Shown here one piece after another: positions 55,151-63,667 of a stretch of 64,000 nucleotides of DNA (the first letter of the stretch is position 1; each line of letters opens with the position of its first letter). A model generated the notes under the pieces. It was not told the origin of the DNA and ran no database searches. It saw nothing but the letters and a program-made list of their open reading frames with translations. This DNA comes from Corynebacterium sp. HMSC08A12 (GTDB lineage: Bacteria > Actinomycetota > Actinomycetes > Mycobacteriales > Mycobacteriaceae): positions 1 to 64,000 of the forward strand of contig NZ_KV789172.1 in the NCBI RefSeq assembly GCF_001807485.1, written 5' to 3'. The translations under genes were made by a program, and so were the position numbers.

Positions 55151-55877
55151 CGTCCTTGCGCTGGTGGACAAAGAAGGCCCAGGCCACCAGCACCACCGTC
55201 CAGGCGCAGACGATGGCCACGCTGACGGGGGTTTCGTGCGCGCCGATAGAGACGCTGCCGCCCAGGATCATCCAGATGTTGTTGAACGGCAGGTAGGGCG
55301 CGATGTTGTCGGCGATCCATTGGCTGAGCTGCTGGGAGATCAGCTCCACCGCGGTCGCCCACACCAGTGGCAGCGCCACCGCACCGGCCGTAGAGGGAAT
55401 CAACACGCCGATCGCCGAGGCCATCAGGCTGATCAGCCCGGCGAACAGGATCGTGTAGCCCAGCAGCGGCAGCTGGTCGGTGTTGATCTCCTGCGGCAGG
55501 GTCGCCATCATCGCCACAGAGACTCCCACCGCCACGGCCATGGTCACCATCGCCAGGGCTGCGTTGACGAACATCTGCGCGAACAGCTGCTGCCAGCGGG
55601 CGGGGATCACCAGGAAGGACTGCGCGTGCAGGTTGTGCCCGCGCGTGCCGCTGACCCGCACGGCCGACAGCGACAGGATCAGCAGGTACGCCGGCATGAG
55701 ACCCACGCCCAGCTCCGTCAGGCCCACCTCCGGCTCGTTCATCCCGTATTCGGACCGGTAGTAGCTCAGGGTCAGCGCGTTGGCGCCGATGTAGAACAGC
55801 AGGACGAAGCCCAGCATGATCCAGGTGCCCCACATGACGCGCGAGCGCGTCCATTCACTGCGGATGATTCCTAGCAT
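55143..55877 (-). CDS. ABC-2 type permease (pair 2)
   Basis: 244 residues with about six membrane helices, beginning MLGIIRSEWTRSRVMWGTWIMLGFVLLFY. It forms the transmembrane partner of the ATPase encoded immediately upstream on the strand; its ATG shares one base with the ATPase stop (TAATG). It resembles the permease of pair 1 (56830-57570) in length and in the motif APYLPFNNIWMILGGSV. Probably an exporter for a peptide or drug; substrate unknown. Confidence 0.85.
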   Translation of the reverse strand: MLGIIRSEWTRSRVMWGTWIMLGFVLLFYIGANALTLSYYRSEYGMNEPEVGLTELGVGLMPAYLLILSLSAVRVSGTRGHNLHAQSFLVIPARWQQLFAQMFVNAALAMVTMAVAVGVSVAMMATLPQEINTDQLPLLGYTILFAGLISLMASAIGVLIPSTAGAVALPLVWATAVELISQQLSQWIADNIAPYLPFNNIWMILGGSVSIGAHETPVSVAIVCAWTVVLVAWAFFVHQRKDVK

Positions 55878-56809
55878 TACTGACCCCTCCTGTCTTGAGT
55901 CCTGTACTCCACTGCCTGCCCGGTCGCGTCCAGGAACTTCTGCTCCAGGCCCGCGCGCTGCGGGGTCATCTCCAGCACCACCGCGCCAGTATCGCGCACC
56001 AGTTCGCCGAGGCGCCGGTCCAGGTCGGGAGCCTCGGAGGCGAACTCCAGGGATCCGTCGGGGCGCCGTGTGAGGTTGATGCCATCCAAGCGCGAGGTGG
56101 CGTCCACAAAAGAATCGGGATCGGCCACGCGCATCCGGATGGTGGGCTGGGCGCCCGTGCGCAGGAACTCGTCCATCGTGTATTCGCCGATGAGGGAGCC
56201 CTTGCCGATGACAACCAGGCGGTCGGCGGTGAGCTCCATCTCGTGCAGCAGGTGGGAGCTGACCAGCACGGCGCGGCCTTCGGAGGCGCTGCGGCGGATG
56301 AGCTCGCGCATCCAGTGCACGCCCTCCGGGTCGAGGCCGTTGACCGGCTCGTCGAGGATTAGGTGCTTCGGGTCGCCCAACAGTGCCACGGCCAGGCCCA
56401 GGCGCTGCTTCATGCCGAGGGAGAACTTCTTGATCTTGCGCTTCTGCACCCCGGCCAGGCCCACCAGCTCCAGGCACTCGTCAGCGCGGGACTGCGAGAT
56501 CCCGGCCGCCTGCGCGATGGAGCGGATGTGCGCCCGGGCGGAGTGGCCGGGCATGTACCAGGTGGGTTCCAGCAGCGCGCCGGCGATGTGAGGGCGCTGG
56601 GCGCGGTAGGCGCTTAGGGGCTGGCCGTCGAAGGTGACCTCGCCCTTGCCTATCGTGTCCAGCCCCAGGATGCAGCGCATCGTTGAGGATTTGCCGGAAC
56701 CGTTCGGCCCCAAGAAGCCTGTGACCTGCCCGTCGGGGACAGAAAAAGTGAGTCCATGGAGAACCTCCGTGGACCCATACTTTTTGGTTAGTTCTTTTAC
56801 TGCGATCAT
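55877..56809 (-). CDS. ABC transporter ATP-binding protein (pair 2)
   Basis: 310 residues. Walker A is GPNGSGKSSTMR, signature FSLGMKQRLGLA, Walker B LILDEPVNGLDP, and H-loop VSSHLLHE. The C-terminal ~90 residues are an extension of the BcrA/CcmA-like exporters. It pairs with the permease at 55143. It is strikingly similar to the ATPase at 57599 in every motif, suggesting tandem duplication of a two-gene unit. ATG at 56809, 20 nt after the pair 1 permease stop. Confidence 0.9.
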   Translation of the reverse strand: MIAVKELTKKYGSTEVLHGLTFSVPDGQVTGFLGPNGSGKSSTMRCILGLDTIGKGEVTFDGQPLSAYRAQRPHIAGALLEPTWYMPGHSARAHIRSIAQAAGISQSRADECLELVGLAGVQKRKIKKFSLGMKQRLGLAVALLGDPKHLILDEPVNGLDPEGVHWMRELIRRSASEGRAVLVSSHLLHEMELTADRLVVIGKGSLIGEYTMDEFLRTGAQPTIRMRVADPDSFVDATSRLDGINLTRRPDGSLEFASEAPDLDRRLGELVRDTGAVVLEMTPQRAGLEQKFLDATGQAVEYRTQDRRGQ

Positions 56810-56829
56810 GCTGCCAGTCTAACTAAAAC

Positions 56830-57570
56830 CTATTTCACGTCTCGGGTCTTGTTGCTGTACAGCCCCAGCACCAGCAGGGCGACCATCCAGACGACCATCA
56901 CAGCGAAGCCGAAGCCGGGGCTGACCATGTCGGTGTGGTCCGGGGCGTAGATCCAGGTTTGCATGTCCTGCACGCGGCTGCCCGGGGACAGGTGGTACAG
57001 GGTCTTCAGGAAGGGGATGCTGTCGCCAGCGCTGTACAGCAGCCCCTCGACCACCAGCATCCACACCAGCGGCAGCGCGATGGCACCCACTCGATTACGC
57101 AGCAGTGCGGCGATGCCGACGGCCATAACGGCGAAGGCGGGGGCGCCCACCGCGTATCCCCACAGCAGCAGCTGATCTTCGCCGGTGAAGTGCCCAGCCG
57201 GGAATACATTGAACACCGCCCAGCTGAGCGCCACGCCGAGGATGTAGTTCAGCTCCACGAACACCGCCGCCACCAGCGCGCGGGCCAGCAGCCAGGAACT
57301 CCGGTGCTTCTGAGTAAGGAAAGCGTGGGCCGTCATGTGGTTGCTGATGTCGCCGCCGGTCGTCGAGGCGCCGAAAATGATGGCGATCATCAGGAAGATC
57401 ATTCCGCCGAAAAGCAGGTCGGGCCAGCCGCCATCCAATCGCGGGGAGTCATTGAAAAGCATGTAGAGCGTCGTCGGGCCGTAGATCGAACCCGTGAACA
57501 GGATCACGTAGATCCAGGTGCTGCGGAGGCTTAGCAGCTTCGTAACTTCGGAGGAGATTGCTTTGAGCAT
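56830..57570 (-). CDS. ABC-2 type permease (pair 1)
   Basis: 246 residues, with about six membrane helices. It starts MLKAISSEVTKLLSLRSTWIYVILFTGS. The N-terminal amphipathic helix before the first span is the same as in pair 2 (residues 1-20). It lies 28 nt after the ATPase at 57599 and 20 nt before the pair 2 ATPase. It probably forms a homodimeric or heteromeric export pore together with the pair 1 ATPase. Confidence 0.85.
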   Translation of the reverse strand: MLKAISSEVTKLLSLRSTWIYVILFTGSIYGPTTLYMLFNDSPRLDGGWPDLLFGGMIFLMIAIIFGASTTGGDISNHMTAHAFLTQKHRSSWLLARALVAAVFVELNYILGVALSWAVFNVFPAGHFTGEDQLLLWGYAVGAPAFAVMAVGIAALLRNRVGAIALPLVWMLVVEGLLYSAGDSIPFLKTLYHLSPGSRVQDMQTWIYAPDHTDMVSPGFGFAVMVVWMVALLVLGLYSNKTRDVK

Positions 57571-57598
57571 GGTTTGTCTCTTTTCTGTGCGGTGGGGG

Positions 57599-58534
57599 CT
57601 AGTTGCTGCGGTATTCCTGTTGGCCGGCGGTAGCGGCGAGGAAGCGCTGTTCCAGGTTGTCTGCGGTGGTTGCGAGCTTGGTCACCGCGAACTTTTCCTC
57701 CAGCGCCGTTGCCGCGATCGCCGCGCGCACCTCATGTTCTGGAATATCGTTGACGCCCACACGCAGCGTCCGCTCCCTATCCAGTTCGACCTGGAAGCCG
57801 CGGCTGCGCAGGCTGTCTGCCAGCAGAACCGCTTCCTTGCACTCGACCTCCACGTGGGCGCCGCCGGCGAGGAACTCTTCTAGGGTTTGCTCGCCGATGA
57901 GCTTGCCCTGGCCGATCAGTACCAGTCGGTCGGCGGTTTGCTGCATCTCGCTGAGCAGGTGGGAGCTAACCAACAGGCCGCGGCCGTCGTCGGCGAGTTG
58001 ACGGATGATGCGGCGCATCCAGGACACACCCTCCGGGTCGAGGCCGTTGACCGGCTCGTCGAGGATCAGGTGCTGCGGGTTGCCAAGGAGGGCGGCGGCC
58101 AGGCCGAGGCGCTGCTTCATGCCCAGGGAGTAGCCGCCGACCTTCTTCTTGCCCGCGCTGGTGAGGCCCACCATGTCGAGGCATTCGTCCACGCGCTTGT
58201 CGGAGATGCCCGCACCCTTCGCGATGACGCGCAGGTGGTTGCGACCGCTGCGGGCAGGGGTGAACCAGGCGGCGTCCAGGACCGCGCCGGCGATGCTGGA
58301 CTTGTTATCCAGGCCTGCGAAATCGCCGGCGTACCCCTTGCCGCTGAAGGTCACCTTGCCGGCGCTCGGCTTGTCGAGGCCGAGCATGCAGCGCATGGTG
58401 GTGGACTTGCCCGCGCCGTTGGGCCCGAGGAAGCCGGTCACCTGCCCGTCCGGGACGGTGAATGAAAGGTCGTTGACTACTGTTTTCTTGCCGTACCTCT
58501 TAGTGAGGTTTTCCACGATGATCATGGTTCCCAT
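57599..58534 (-). CDS. ABC transporter ATP-binding protein (pair 1)
   Basis: 311 residues. Walker A is GPNGAGKSTTMRCMLG, signature YSLGMKQRLGLA, Walker B LILDEPVNGLDPEGV, and H-loop VSSHLLSE. It is the first gene of the four-gene export operon (58534 to 55143). ATG at 58534 with GGCGG upstream; an internal ATG at 58525 is equally possible. The C-terminal domain resembles the regulatory extension of antibiotic-type exporters. Substrate unknown. Confidence 0.9.
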   Translation of the reverse strand: MGTMIIVENLTKRYGKKTVVNDLSFTVPDGQVTGFLGPNGAGKSTTMRCMLGLDKPSAGKVTFSGKGYAGDFAGLDNKSSIAGAVLDAAWFTPARSGRNHLRVIAKGAGISDKRVDECLDMVGLTSAGKKKVGGYSLGMKQRLGLAAALLGNPQHLILDEPVNGLDPEGVSWMRRIIRQLADDGRGLLVSSHLLSEMQQTADRLVLIGQGKLIGEQTLEEFLAGGAHVEVECKEAVLLADSLRSRGFQVELDRERTLRVGVNDIPEHEVRAAIAATALEEKFAVTKLATTADNLEQRFLAATAGQQEYRSN

Positions 58535-58593
58535 GCTGCCGCCCGGGGTGGTACTCCCACATCGGACGAGGGGTTGATCTTGCGTGTCCTACC

Positions 58594-59754
58594 TCAGTAT
58601 GACGGCCCGCCCTCCTGCTCTTCGATCGCCTGGTGGTACTCGGCCAGCGCCTTGGTTTTGCGGACGTTGCGCTGGGCGAAGGTCTCGCGCCCCAGCGGCC
58701 CCTCGGCCTCGGTGATCACGCTGTGCCCGTCGCCGTGGGAGGTCCATACCTCGTGCCCGTCGGGGTGCAGGGCGACGTCCCAGCTGCCGGCGGTCTTGAG
58801 GTTGTGGTGCTTCGAGCAGAGTAGGTGCAGGTTCGCCGTGGAAGTCGGTCCACTGCCGTATCGCCTTACGTGGTCGTATTGGCACTTGTAGGCGGGAACC
58901 TCGCAGCCTGGGAAGCGACAGTGCAGGTCGCGCCCAGCGACGGCTGCCTTGATGCCCTCCGTCGGCGCATAGCCCTCGCACTCCGCGTAGCCCGGCGCAG
59001 ACAGGTGCGTCACCCGCTGCAGCCAGGTCTTGGAAGCGGAGCGGTTCAGCCAGTGATCCTCCCCCAGCACCGCACCGTCGTTCGCCGGGTCGTGGTACAG
59101 GTTCAGAGTCACCGAAACCTCGGCCTTGTCGGTGATCAGCCGCAGCATCGCCTCCGGCTGCGAGCACTCGTACTTTTTGGCGGTGGCGCGCACGATCTTG
59201 TCGATCTCAATGCCCTCCATCCGCGGAACCCGCAGCGTGAAGATGGTGTACTCCGGGTCGCGGCAATCCACATTGAAGCTTGGCTCGGCCGCGGGTGCCT
59301 CATCCTTAGGTACGACGTTCCGATCGACCTCCCGCAAAATCTTCGAGATGCGGTTGTGGATAGTCCGCGGTGAGAACACGTGCTGGTCGGGACGTGAAGG
59401 CGTCAATTCGCAAAGTACCTTTTCCTCGACGGCCGAGCGATCGTCCGGCGCCACGGCGAAAAGATCCTGCGCCACCCGCAGCACGTGGCGGGCGGTGTAA
59501 CACCCCTGGTCAAACAGCTCGACGAGGCGCGGATAGTCGCGCAAGACGAAAGCTGCCTCGGCCCAGGCCTCCGCGACCCCGGCGGAAACACCCAGACGCA
59601 CGGCGAGGCGAGTGCAGAAATCGGGCACCAGATCCTCCCCGTCCGGGGCGCATGCCATTATCAGTTGGAATTGTTGTTGATTGAGCTGCCGCGCCGCGAC
59701 GGTCAGCGGGTCCTGCGAACTGGCTATTCGAAACGATGGTGGTGAGGTAGTCAC
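58594..59754 (-). CDS. DUF222/HNH endonuclease-domain protein
   Basis: 386 residues. The N-terminal DUF222 region (about 30-240) includes FVLRDYPRLVELFDQGCYTARHVLRVAQDL. The HNH domain is CRFPGCEVPAYKCQYDHVRRYGSGPTSTANLHLLCSKHHNLK, with both CxxC-like pairs and the catalytic H-N-H set. Actinobacterial genomes carry many such 13E12-repeat-like genes; they are often considered mobile or rapidly expanding. A transposition or intron-homing role is possible, but not shown. ATG at 59754. It lies between the ABC operon and the two-component genes. Confidence 0.85.
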   Translation of the reverse strand: MTTSPPSFRIASSQDPLTVAARQLNQQQFQLIMACAPDGEDLVPDFCTRLAVRLGVSAGVAEAWAEAAFVLRDYPRLVELFDQGCYTARHVLRVAQDLFAVAPDDRSAVEEKVLCELTPSRPDQHVFSPRTIHNRISKILREVDRNVVPKDEAPAAEPSFNVDCRDPEYTIFTLRVPRMEGIEIDKIVRATAKKYECSQPEAMLRLITDKAEVSVTLNLYHDPANDGAVLGEDHWLNRSASKTWLQRVTHLSAPGYAECEGYAPTEGIKAAVAGRDLHCRFPGCEVPAYKCQYDHVRRYGSGPTSTANLHLLCSKHHNLKTAGSWDVALHPDGHEVWTSHGDGHSVITEAEGPLGRETFAQRNVRKTKALAEYHQAIEEQEGGPSY

Positions 59755-59923
59755 GGAGTTCCCCTAATCCAGCGGCGAGGTTGTGGTGCCCCCGCCAAAC
59801 TTCCTACCCAAAGAATAGAACACACCATCAAACCAAGTCAATACCCCCGGCGAAACTTTTTTCCTTTTTATTGACGCCACCAGCCCTAACAGCGAAAACA
59901 CCCGTAAAGCTAAGGTAGAGGTT

Positions 59924-60607
59924 CTAGAAAGTCTGTTCGAGTAAATCCTCGGAATTGACGAGGCGATACTTGAAGGCAAACAGCACCGCATGCACCCGAT
60001 CGCGCGACTGGGTCTTCGTGAGCACCCGGCCGACGTGCGTCTTCACGGTGGGCAGCGAAATGTAGAGCTTGTCGGCGATCTCCTGGTTGCTGAAGCCCAG
60101 CGCGATGAGTTTCAGAATCTCCAGCTCGCGCGGGGTCAGCGGATCGGGAAGATCCAGCTCCACGGGCTCGCGACGCTGCGGGGTTTGCTCCATGCGGATG
60201 CTGCGCAACAGCCGTGCAGTGGCCTTCGGGCTGATCACGGCCGCCGAATCACCGACGGTGCGGACGGCGGAGATGAGGTCCTCGGGGTCAGTGTCCTTGA
60301 GCAGAAAGCCGCTGGCCCCGGCCTCCACTGCACCGAGGACGTAGTTGTCGTTATCGAAGGTAGTCAGCACGATCACGCGCGCACCGGAATCACCGGAAAC
60401 CACCTGGCGGGTAGCCTCGATGCCATCCATGCGGGGCATCTGCACATCCATAAGGATGATGTCCACGGGCTGCGACTCTGCCAGCTCGCAGGCCTCCTGC
60501 CCGTCGGCGGCTTGCCACCGGACGGTGATATCGTCCTGCGAATCCAACACCAGGCCAAACCCTGCCCGTACCAGCTGCTGATCGTCGGCCAAACCTACGC
60601 TAATCAC
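59924..60607 (-). CDS. NarL/LuxR-type response regulator
   Basis: 227 residues. The receiver has the phosphorylation Asp in VDIILMDVQMPRMDG, VLTTFDNDNYV and FLLKDTDPEDL. The LuxR-type HTH lies near 155-210 (LTPRELEILKLIALGFSNQEIADKLYISLPTVKTHVGRVLTK). The GTG at 60607 directly follows the kinase stop, so the two genes are co-translated. Targets are unknown; the export operon 1.4 kb away is a candidate. There is a 169-bp gap before the HNH protein. Confidence 0.9.
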   Translation of the reverse strand: MISVGLADDQQLVRAGFGLVLDSQDDITVRWQAADGQEACELAESQPVDIILMDVQMPRMDGIEATRQVVSGDSGARVIVLTTFDNDNYVLGAVEAGASGFLLKDTDPEDLISAVRTVGDSAAVISPKATARLLRSIRMEQTPQRREPVELDLPDPLTPRELEILKLIALGFSNQEIADKLYISLPTVKTHVGRVLTKTQSRDRVHAVLFAFKYRLVNSEDLLEQTF

Positions 60608-61825
60608 TTAATCCTCCTTCGCATAAGGCACCGTCGCGGTCACGTTCCACCCACCGGGGTACAACGCCGAGGCTCCCCACTTAGCCTCGCCACCGTGGAT
60701 CGCCACGCGCTGGCGGATGCCAGTCAGGCCGCGGCCAGAGCCTTCGATCCGGTCATCACCCGGCGCGTTATCCACGCTAATGGTCACCTGGGCGGGCTCC
60801 CACTCCAGCCGCACCTGGGCCGGCACAGAACCAGCGTGCTTCAGCACGTTAGTCAGGGATTCCTGCACGATGCGGTACACACTGAGATCGCGGACCTCGT
60901 CCAACTGGCGCGGCTCGCCCGTGACGTGCAGCTCCACCTGCACCCCACTGCGCTTTGCATCCGCCACCAGGTCGGGCACGCCAGCCACCCCAGGGGTGAC
61001 GGTGGTAGAACGCGGCGAGGGGGCGTCATCGTGAAGGACAGAGAGCAGCTCCCGCATCTGGGTCAAGGCCGAGCGACCGCGCGCGGCGATCGTGTCGAGG
61101 GCCTCGATGGCCTTGTCAGGATCCTTGCGACCTGCGTAGCGACCGCCGTCCGCCTGCGCGATGACGACAGTGAGGGAATGCGCAACGATGTCGTGCAGCT
61201 CCCGGGCGATGCGGTTGCGCTCGCTGACGGTGGCGAGCTCGGCGCGGGCGGCCAGCGCCTCCACTGCCTGGTCACGGCGCAACGAAAAGCGGCCAGCCAG
61301 CCACATCAGGGCGATGGTCACGGCGGTGAGCAGGGCGATTACTCCCCAGAACGTCCAGAACTCAGCGGTCCGAAAATCCTCACCGCCCCATGCAAAATCA
61401 CCGTCTCTTCCCTTGCGCGCGTTGTAAATGGTCCCCCACGCCATCGCGTAGAAAGAGCCAAGCAACAGTAAAGTCAGCCACAGCTTGCGGCGCAGCATCA
61501 GCTTCGCGGAGATGAAATAAGCCTCATAGGCCACCACCAAGTAGCCAAGTGGCCACACTAGCAGCGCAGACGTCGCATAGGCATACATGCCAACTGCAGT
61601 GACTGCCACACCCCATTCAGGGCGAAAGCGTTGGAGGAGCAAGCCGATGAACCCCAAAACTAGACCTGTGCTGGCAACAACAACCTGCCAGGGGGCGATG
61701 TTCATGGCGGTGCCAAATGTGCTTCCGGCACCGAGAAAGAAGAACACCATGACCACAACAGCTACAAGCACCCACCAGGAGGCATCCCGCCACCACACCG
61801 GACGAGGAACTGCTTCATAAGACAT
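60608..61825 (-). CDS. HisKA_3 sensor histidine kinase (NarX/DesK type)
   Basis: 405 residues. About five or six membrane helices span residues 10-165 (VVVMVFFFLGAG, LMLRRKLWLTLLLLGSFYAMAWG and others) with no large external sensor. The phospho-acceptor His is in RIARELHDIVAHSLTVVIAQADGG. The ATPase domain has NVLKHA and GSGRGLTGIRQRVAIHGG. A DesK-like membrane-sensing kinase, paired with the response regulator at 59924. ATG at 61825. It probably senses envelope or membrane stress; direct evidence is lacking. Confidence 0.9.
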   Translation of the reverse strand: MSYEAVPRPVWWRDASWWVLVAVVVMVFFFLGAGSTFGTAMNIAPWQVVVASTGLVLGFIGLLLQRFRPEWGVAVTAVGMYAYATSALLVWPLGYLVVAYEAYFISAKLMLRRKLWLTLLLLGSFYAMAWGTIYNARKGRDGDFAWGGEDFRTAEFWTFWGVIALLTAVTIALMWLAGRFSLRRDQAVEALAARAELATVSERNRIARELHDIVAHSLTVVIAQADGGRYAGRKDPDKAIEALDTIAARGRSALTQMRELLSVLHDDAPSPRSTTVTPGVAGVPDLVADAKRSGVQVELHVTGEPRQLDEVRDLSVYRIVQESLTNVLKHAGSVPAQVRLEWEPAQVTISVDNAPGDDRIEGSGRGLTGIRQRVAIHGGEAKWGASALYPGGWNVTATVPYAKED

Positions 61826-61840
61826 GTATGAAGAGTCTAG

Positions 61841-62623
61841 TTACAGGCGCACCCTATCGCCGTAAACGAGCAGGCCATTAACGAAACGGGTGAGGAACGG
61901 CGGCGAGAAGTGGCTGGTTGCCTCCAGCAGCTTCGTCTTCCAACCGACCGGGAAATGCACCTTCGTGGGGCTGCGGCGCGGCGCGGTCACGGCCCTTACT
62001 ACCTCTGCAGCCACGTCTTGTGGGGTTGTGGACGCCCCCAGCCGCCGCATGCCCGCCGTTTCCACATCGGCGATGAGCGCCGTCCGCGAGTACAGGGGCA
62101 AAACAGTGCGGACGCGAATGTTGTGCTTATCCCACTCGAAATCCAGCGCCTCGGAGATGCCACGGACGGCGAACTTGGTGGCAGAGTAGGTGGCCATATC
62201 CGGGGTGCCGTAGATGGAGGAGGCACTGCAGACGTTGACGACCACACCGTTGCCGGCGGCTTTGAGGTGTTCGAAGGCCGCCCGGCAGCCGTAGATCACG
62301 CCCTTGACGTTGACGTCAACGAGGGCGGAATCCTGCTGGAAGCTCCCGCGGTCGATGAAGTCGCCGCCGTAGAGAACGCCCGCGTTGTTGATGAGTGCAT
62401 TGATTCCCCCGGCGCGGGCCGCGAAGTCGGTAACAGTGGCGGACCACTGGTCGGGGTCGGTGACGTCGAGGGTGCCGGGGATGATGTTGGGATGCTGAGC
62501 CCAGTCACGGACCTTGTCGCCGTCGAGGTCGTAGGCGCCGACGGTCCAGTCGGCCTCGGCGAAGGACTCAGCGATTGCGCGGCCGAAGCCTTGGGCCGCG
62601 CCAGTAACGAGTATTGATTTCAC
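61841..62623 (-). CDS. short-chain dehydrogenase/reductase (SDR)
   Basis: 260 residues. The nucleotide loop TGAAQGFGRAIAESF is the classical TGxxxGxG, with NNAG in INALINNAGVLYGG. Catalytic S-x12-Y-x3-K is VCSASSIYGTPDMATYSATKFAV. The C-terminal region has LEATSHFSPPFLTRFV, suggesting a hydrophobic substrate pocket. Substrate unknown. GTG at 62623. It is divergent from the AT-rich orphan gene over a 41-bp spacer that contains an operator-like dyad. Confidence 0.88.
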   Translation of the reverse strand: MKSILVTGAAQGFGRAIAESFAEADWTVGAYDLDGDKVRDWAQHPNIIPGTLDVTDPDQWSATVTDFAARAGGINALINNAGVLYGGDFIDRGSFQQDSALVDVNVKGVIYGCRAAFEHLKAAGNGVVVNVCSASSIYGTPDMATYSATKFAVRGISEALDFEWDKHNIRVRTVLPLYSRTALIADVETAGMRRLGASTTPQDVAAEVVRAVTAPRRSPTKVHFPVGWKTKLLEATSHFSPPFLTRFVNGLLVYGDRVRL

Positions 62624-62627
62624 ACCC

Positions 62628-62647
62628 CTAACTATTACAGTAGTTAG
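62628..62647. promoter_or_regulatory. operator-like dyad between SDR and orphan gene
   Basis: CTAACTA (62628-62634) and TAGTTAG (62641-62647) are perfect complements with a 6-nt spacer. The size resembles operators of TetR- or MarR-type repressors. Both divergent promoters must lie in or around it, because the gap is only 41 bp. No repressor gene is adjacent. Confidence 0.5.
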
Positions 62648-62664
62648 AGTACAGGAGGTAGATT

Positions 62665-63117
62665 ATGGCTTATTTAATCATCGACCAATCCGGGAACCCA
62701 TTAAGTCGCCCGAATGATGGAGATGTTGTATCCAATCCAGACACAGGGCAGGTCCTTACCGTCAGCTTCCTGAGGATAACCACGCCCAACGGGGACTATG
62801 AAGTTGATTTTCTTCCCGGAATTGTCGACCTCTACCAAGGAAGCAAGGATAGATCATCCTATTCCACAAATATTCAAGAGATAAGCGTCGAGAAAGGAAC
62901 TCGACTTCACAAAATTGGCAGTATTGACCATATAGATGATGTAACCCTGACGCATTTAGGGGATAAATACCGAGTTCAGGCCGCGAAACTAGACGACACG
63001 AAACCAGATAGTTTAATCCTCTGCGAAGATGGTTTTATAAGAACTTTGCAAGATAGTTTTTCTGCTACCGACAGGCCTCAAGGAGTAATCCTCGTTCTCC
63101 ACAAAGTAGACGAGTAG
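62665..63117 (+). CDS. AT-rich orphan protein
   Basis: 150 residues. No membrane segment, signal peptide or known domain. Strand-rich segments such as VLTVSFLRITTPNGDYEVDFL and YRVQAAKLDDTKPDSLILCED suggest an all-beta small protein. ATG at 62665 with a near-perfect AGGAGG 7 nt upstream, so it is well translated. Codon use is conspicuously richer in A/T than that of any neighbour (many AAA, ATA, TTA, AGA codons), a sign of recent acquisition. It diverges from the SDR gene and converges with purE. Function is unknown. Confidence 0.65.
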   Translation: MAYLIIDQSGNPLSRPNDGDVVSNPDTGQVLTVSFLRITTPNGDYEVDFLPGIVDLYQGSKDRSSYSTNIQEISVEKGTRLHKIGSIDHIDDVTLTHLGDKYRVQAAKLDDTKPDSLILCEDGFIRTLQDSFSATDRPQGVILVLHKVDE

Positions 63118-63151
63118 GCAGCCCCGACGCCCCCTACCCAGTTAGAACGCT

Positions 63152-63664
63152 TCACCCCATCAGCTTCTGCTGCAGGGCGCGATCCTTCTCCAGCACCGCG
63201 TCGCGCATGTTCTCCTGGTATTCGACCATTTTGTCCATCAGAGCCTTGTCAGCCACCGCAAGGGTGCGCACGGCCAGCAGTCCGGCGTTCTTCGCACCGT
63301 CGATGGAGACGGTGGCGGTCGGCACGCCGCCGGGCATCTGCACGATGGAGAGCAAGGAATCCAAGCCATCCAGATTGCCCAGGGCACGCGGGATGCCGAT
63401 CACCGGCAGTGGGGTGGCCGCGGCGACCATGCCGGGCAGGTGGGCGGCACCGCCGGCGCAGGCGATGATCACCTTCACGCCGCGGGTGTGCGCGGTGCGG
63501 GCGTAGTCGAGCATGCGCTCCGGGGTGCGGTGCGCAGAGACCACTCCGACCTCGAAGGGGATGCCGAACTCGGCCAGCACCTCGGCGGCTGGCTCGACGG
63601 TGGGCCAGTCAGAGTCGGAGCCCATCACCAGGCCGACCAGCGGGGTGCGTGCGTTTTCAGTCAT
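63152..63664 (-). CDS. purE: N5-carboxyaminoimidazole ribonucleotide mutase
   Basis: 170 residues. The [37 protein letters not shown] start is the PurE signature, with the Ser-Asp and His-Arg-Thr substrate contacts. [23 protein letters not shown] follows. It is the class I enzyme that works with PurK in purine synthesis. ATG at 63664, 3 nt after the purK stop. It is convergent with the AT-rich orphan. Confidence 0.96.
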   Translation of the reverse strand: MTENARTPLVGLVMGSDSDWPTVEPAAEVLAEFGIPFEVGVVSAHRTPERMLDYARTAHTRGVKVIIACAGGAAHLPGMVAAATPLPVIGIPRALGNLDGLDSLLSIVQMPGGVPTATVSIDGAKNAGLLAVRTLAVADKALMDKMVEYQENMRDAVLEKDRALQQKLMG

Positions 63665-63667
63665 CAG

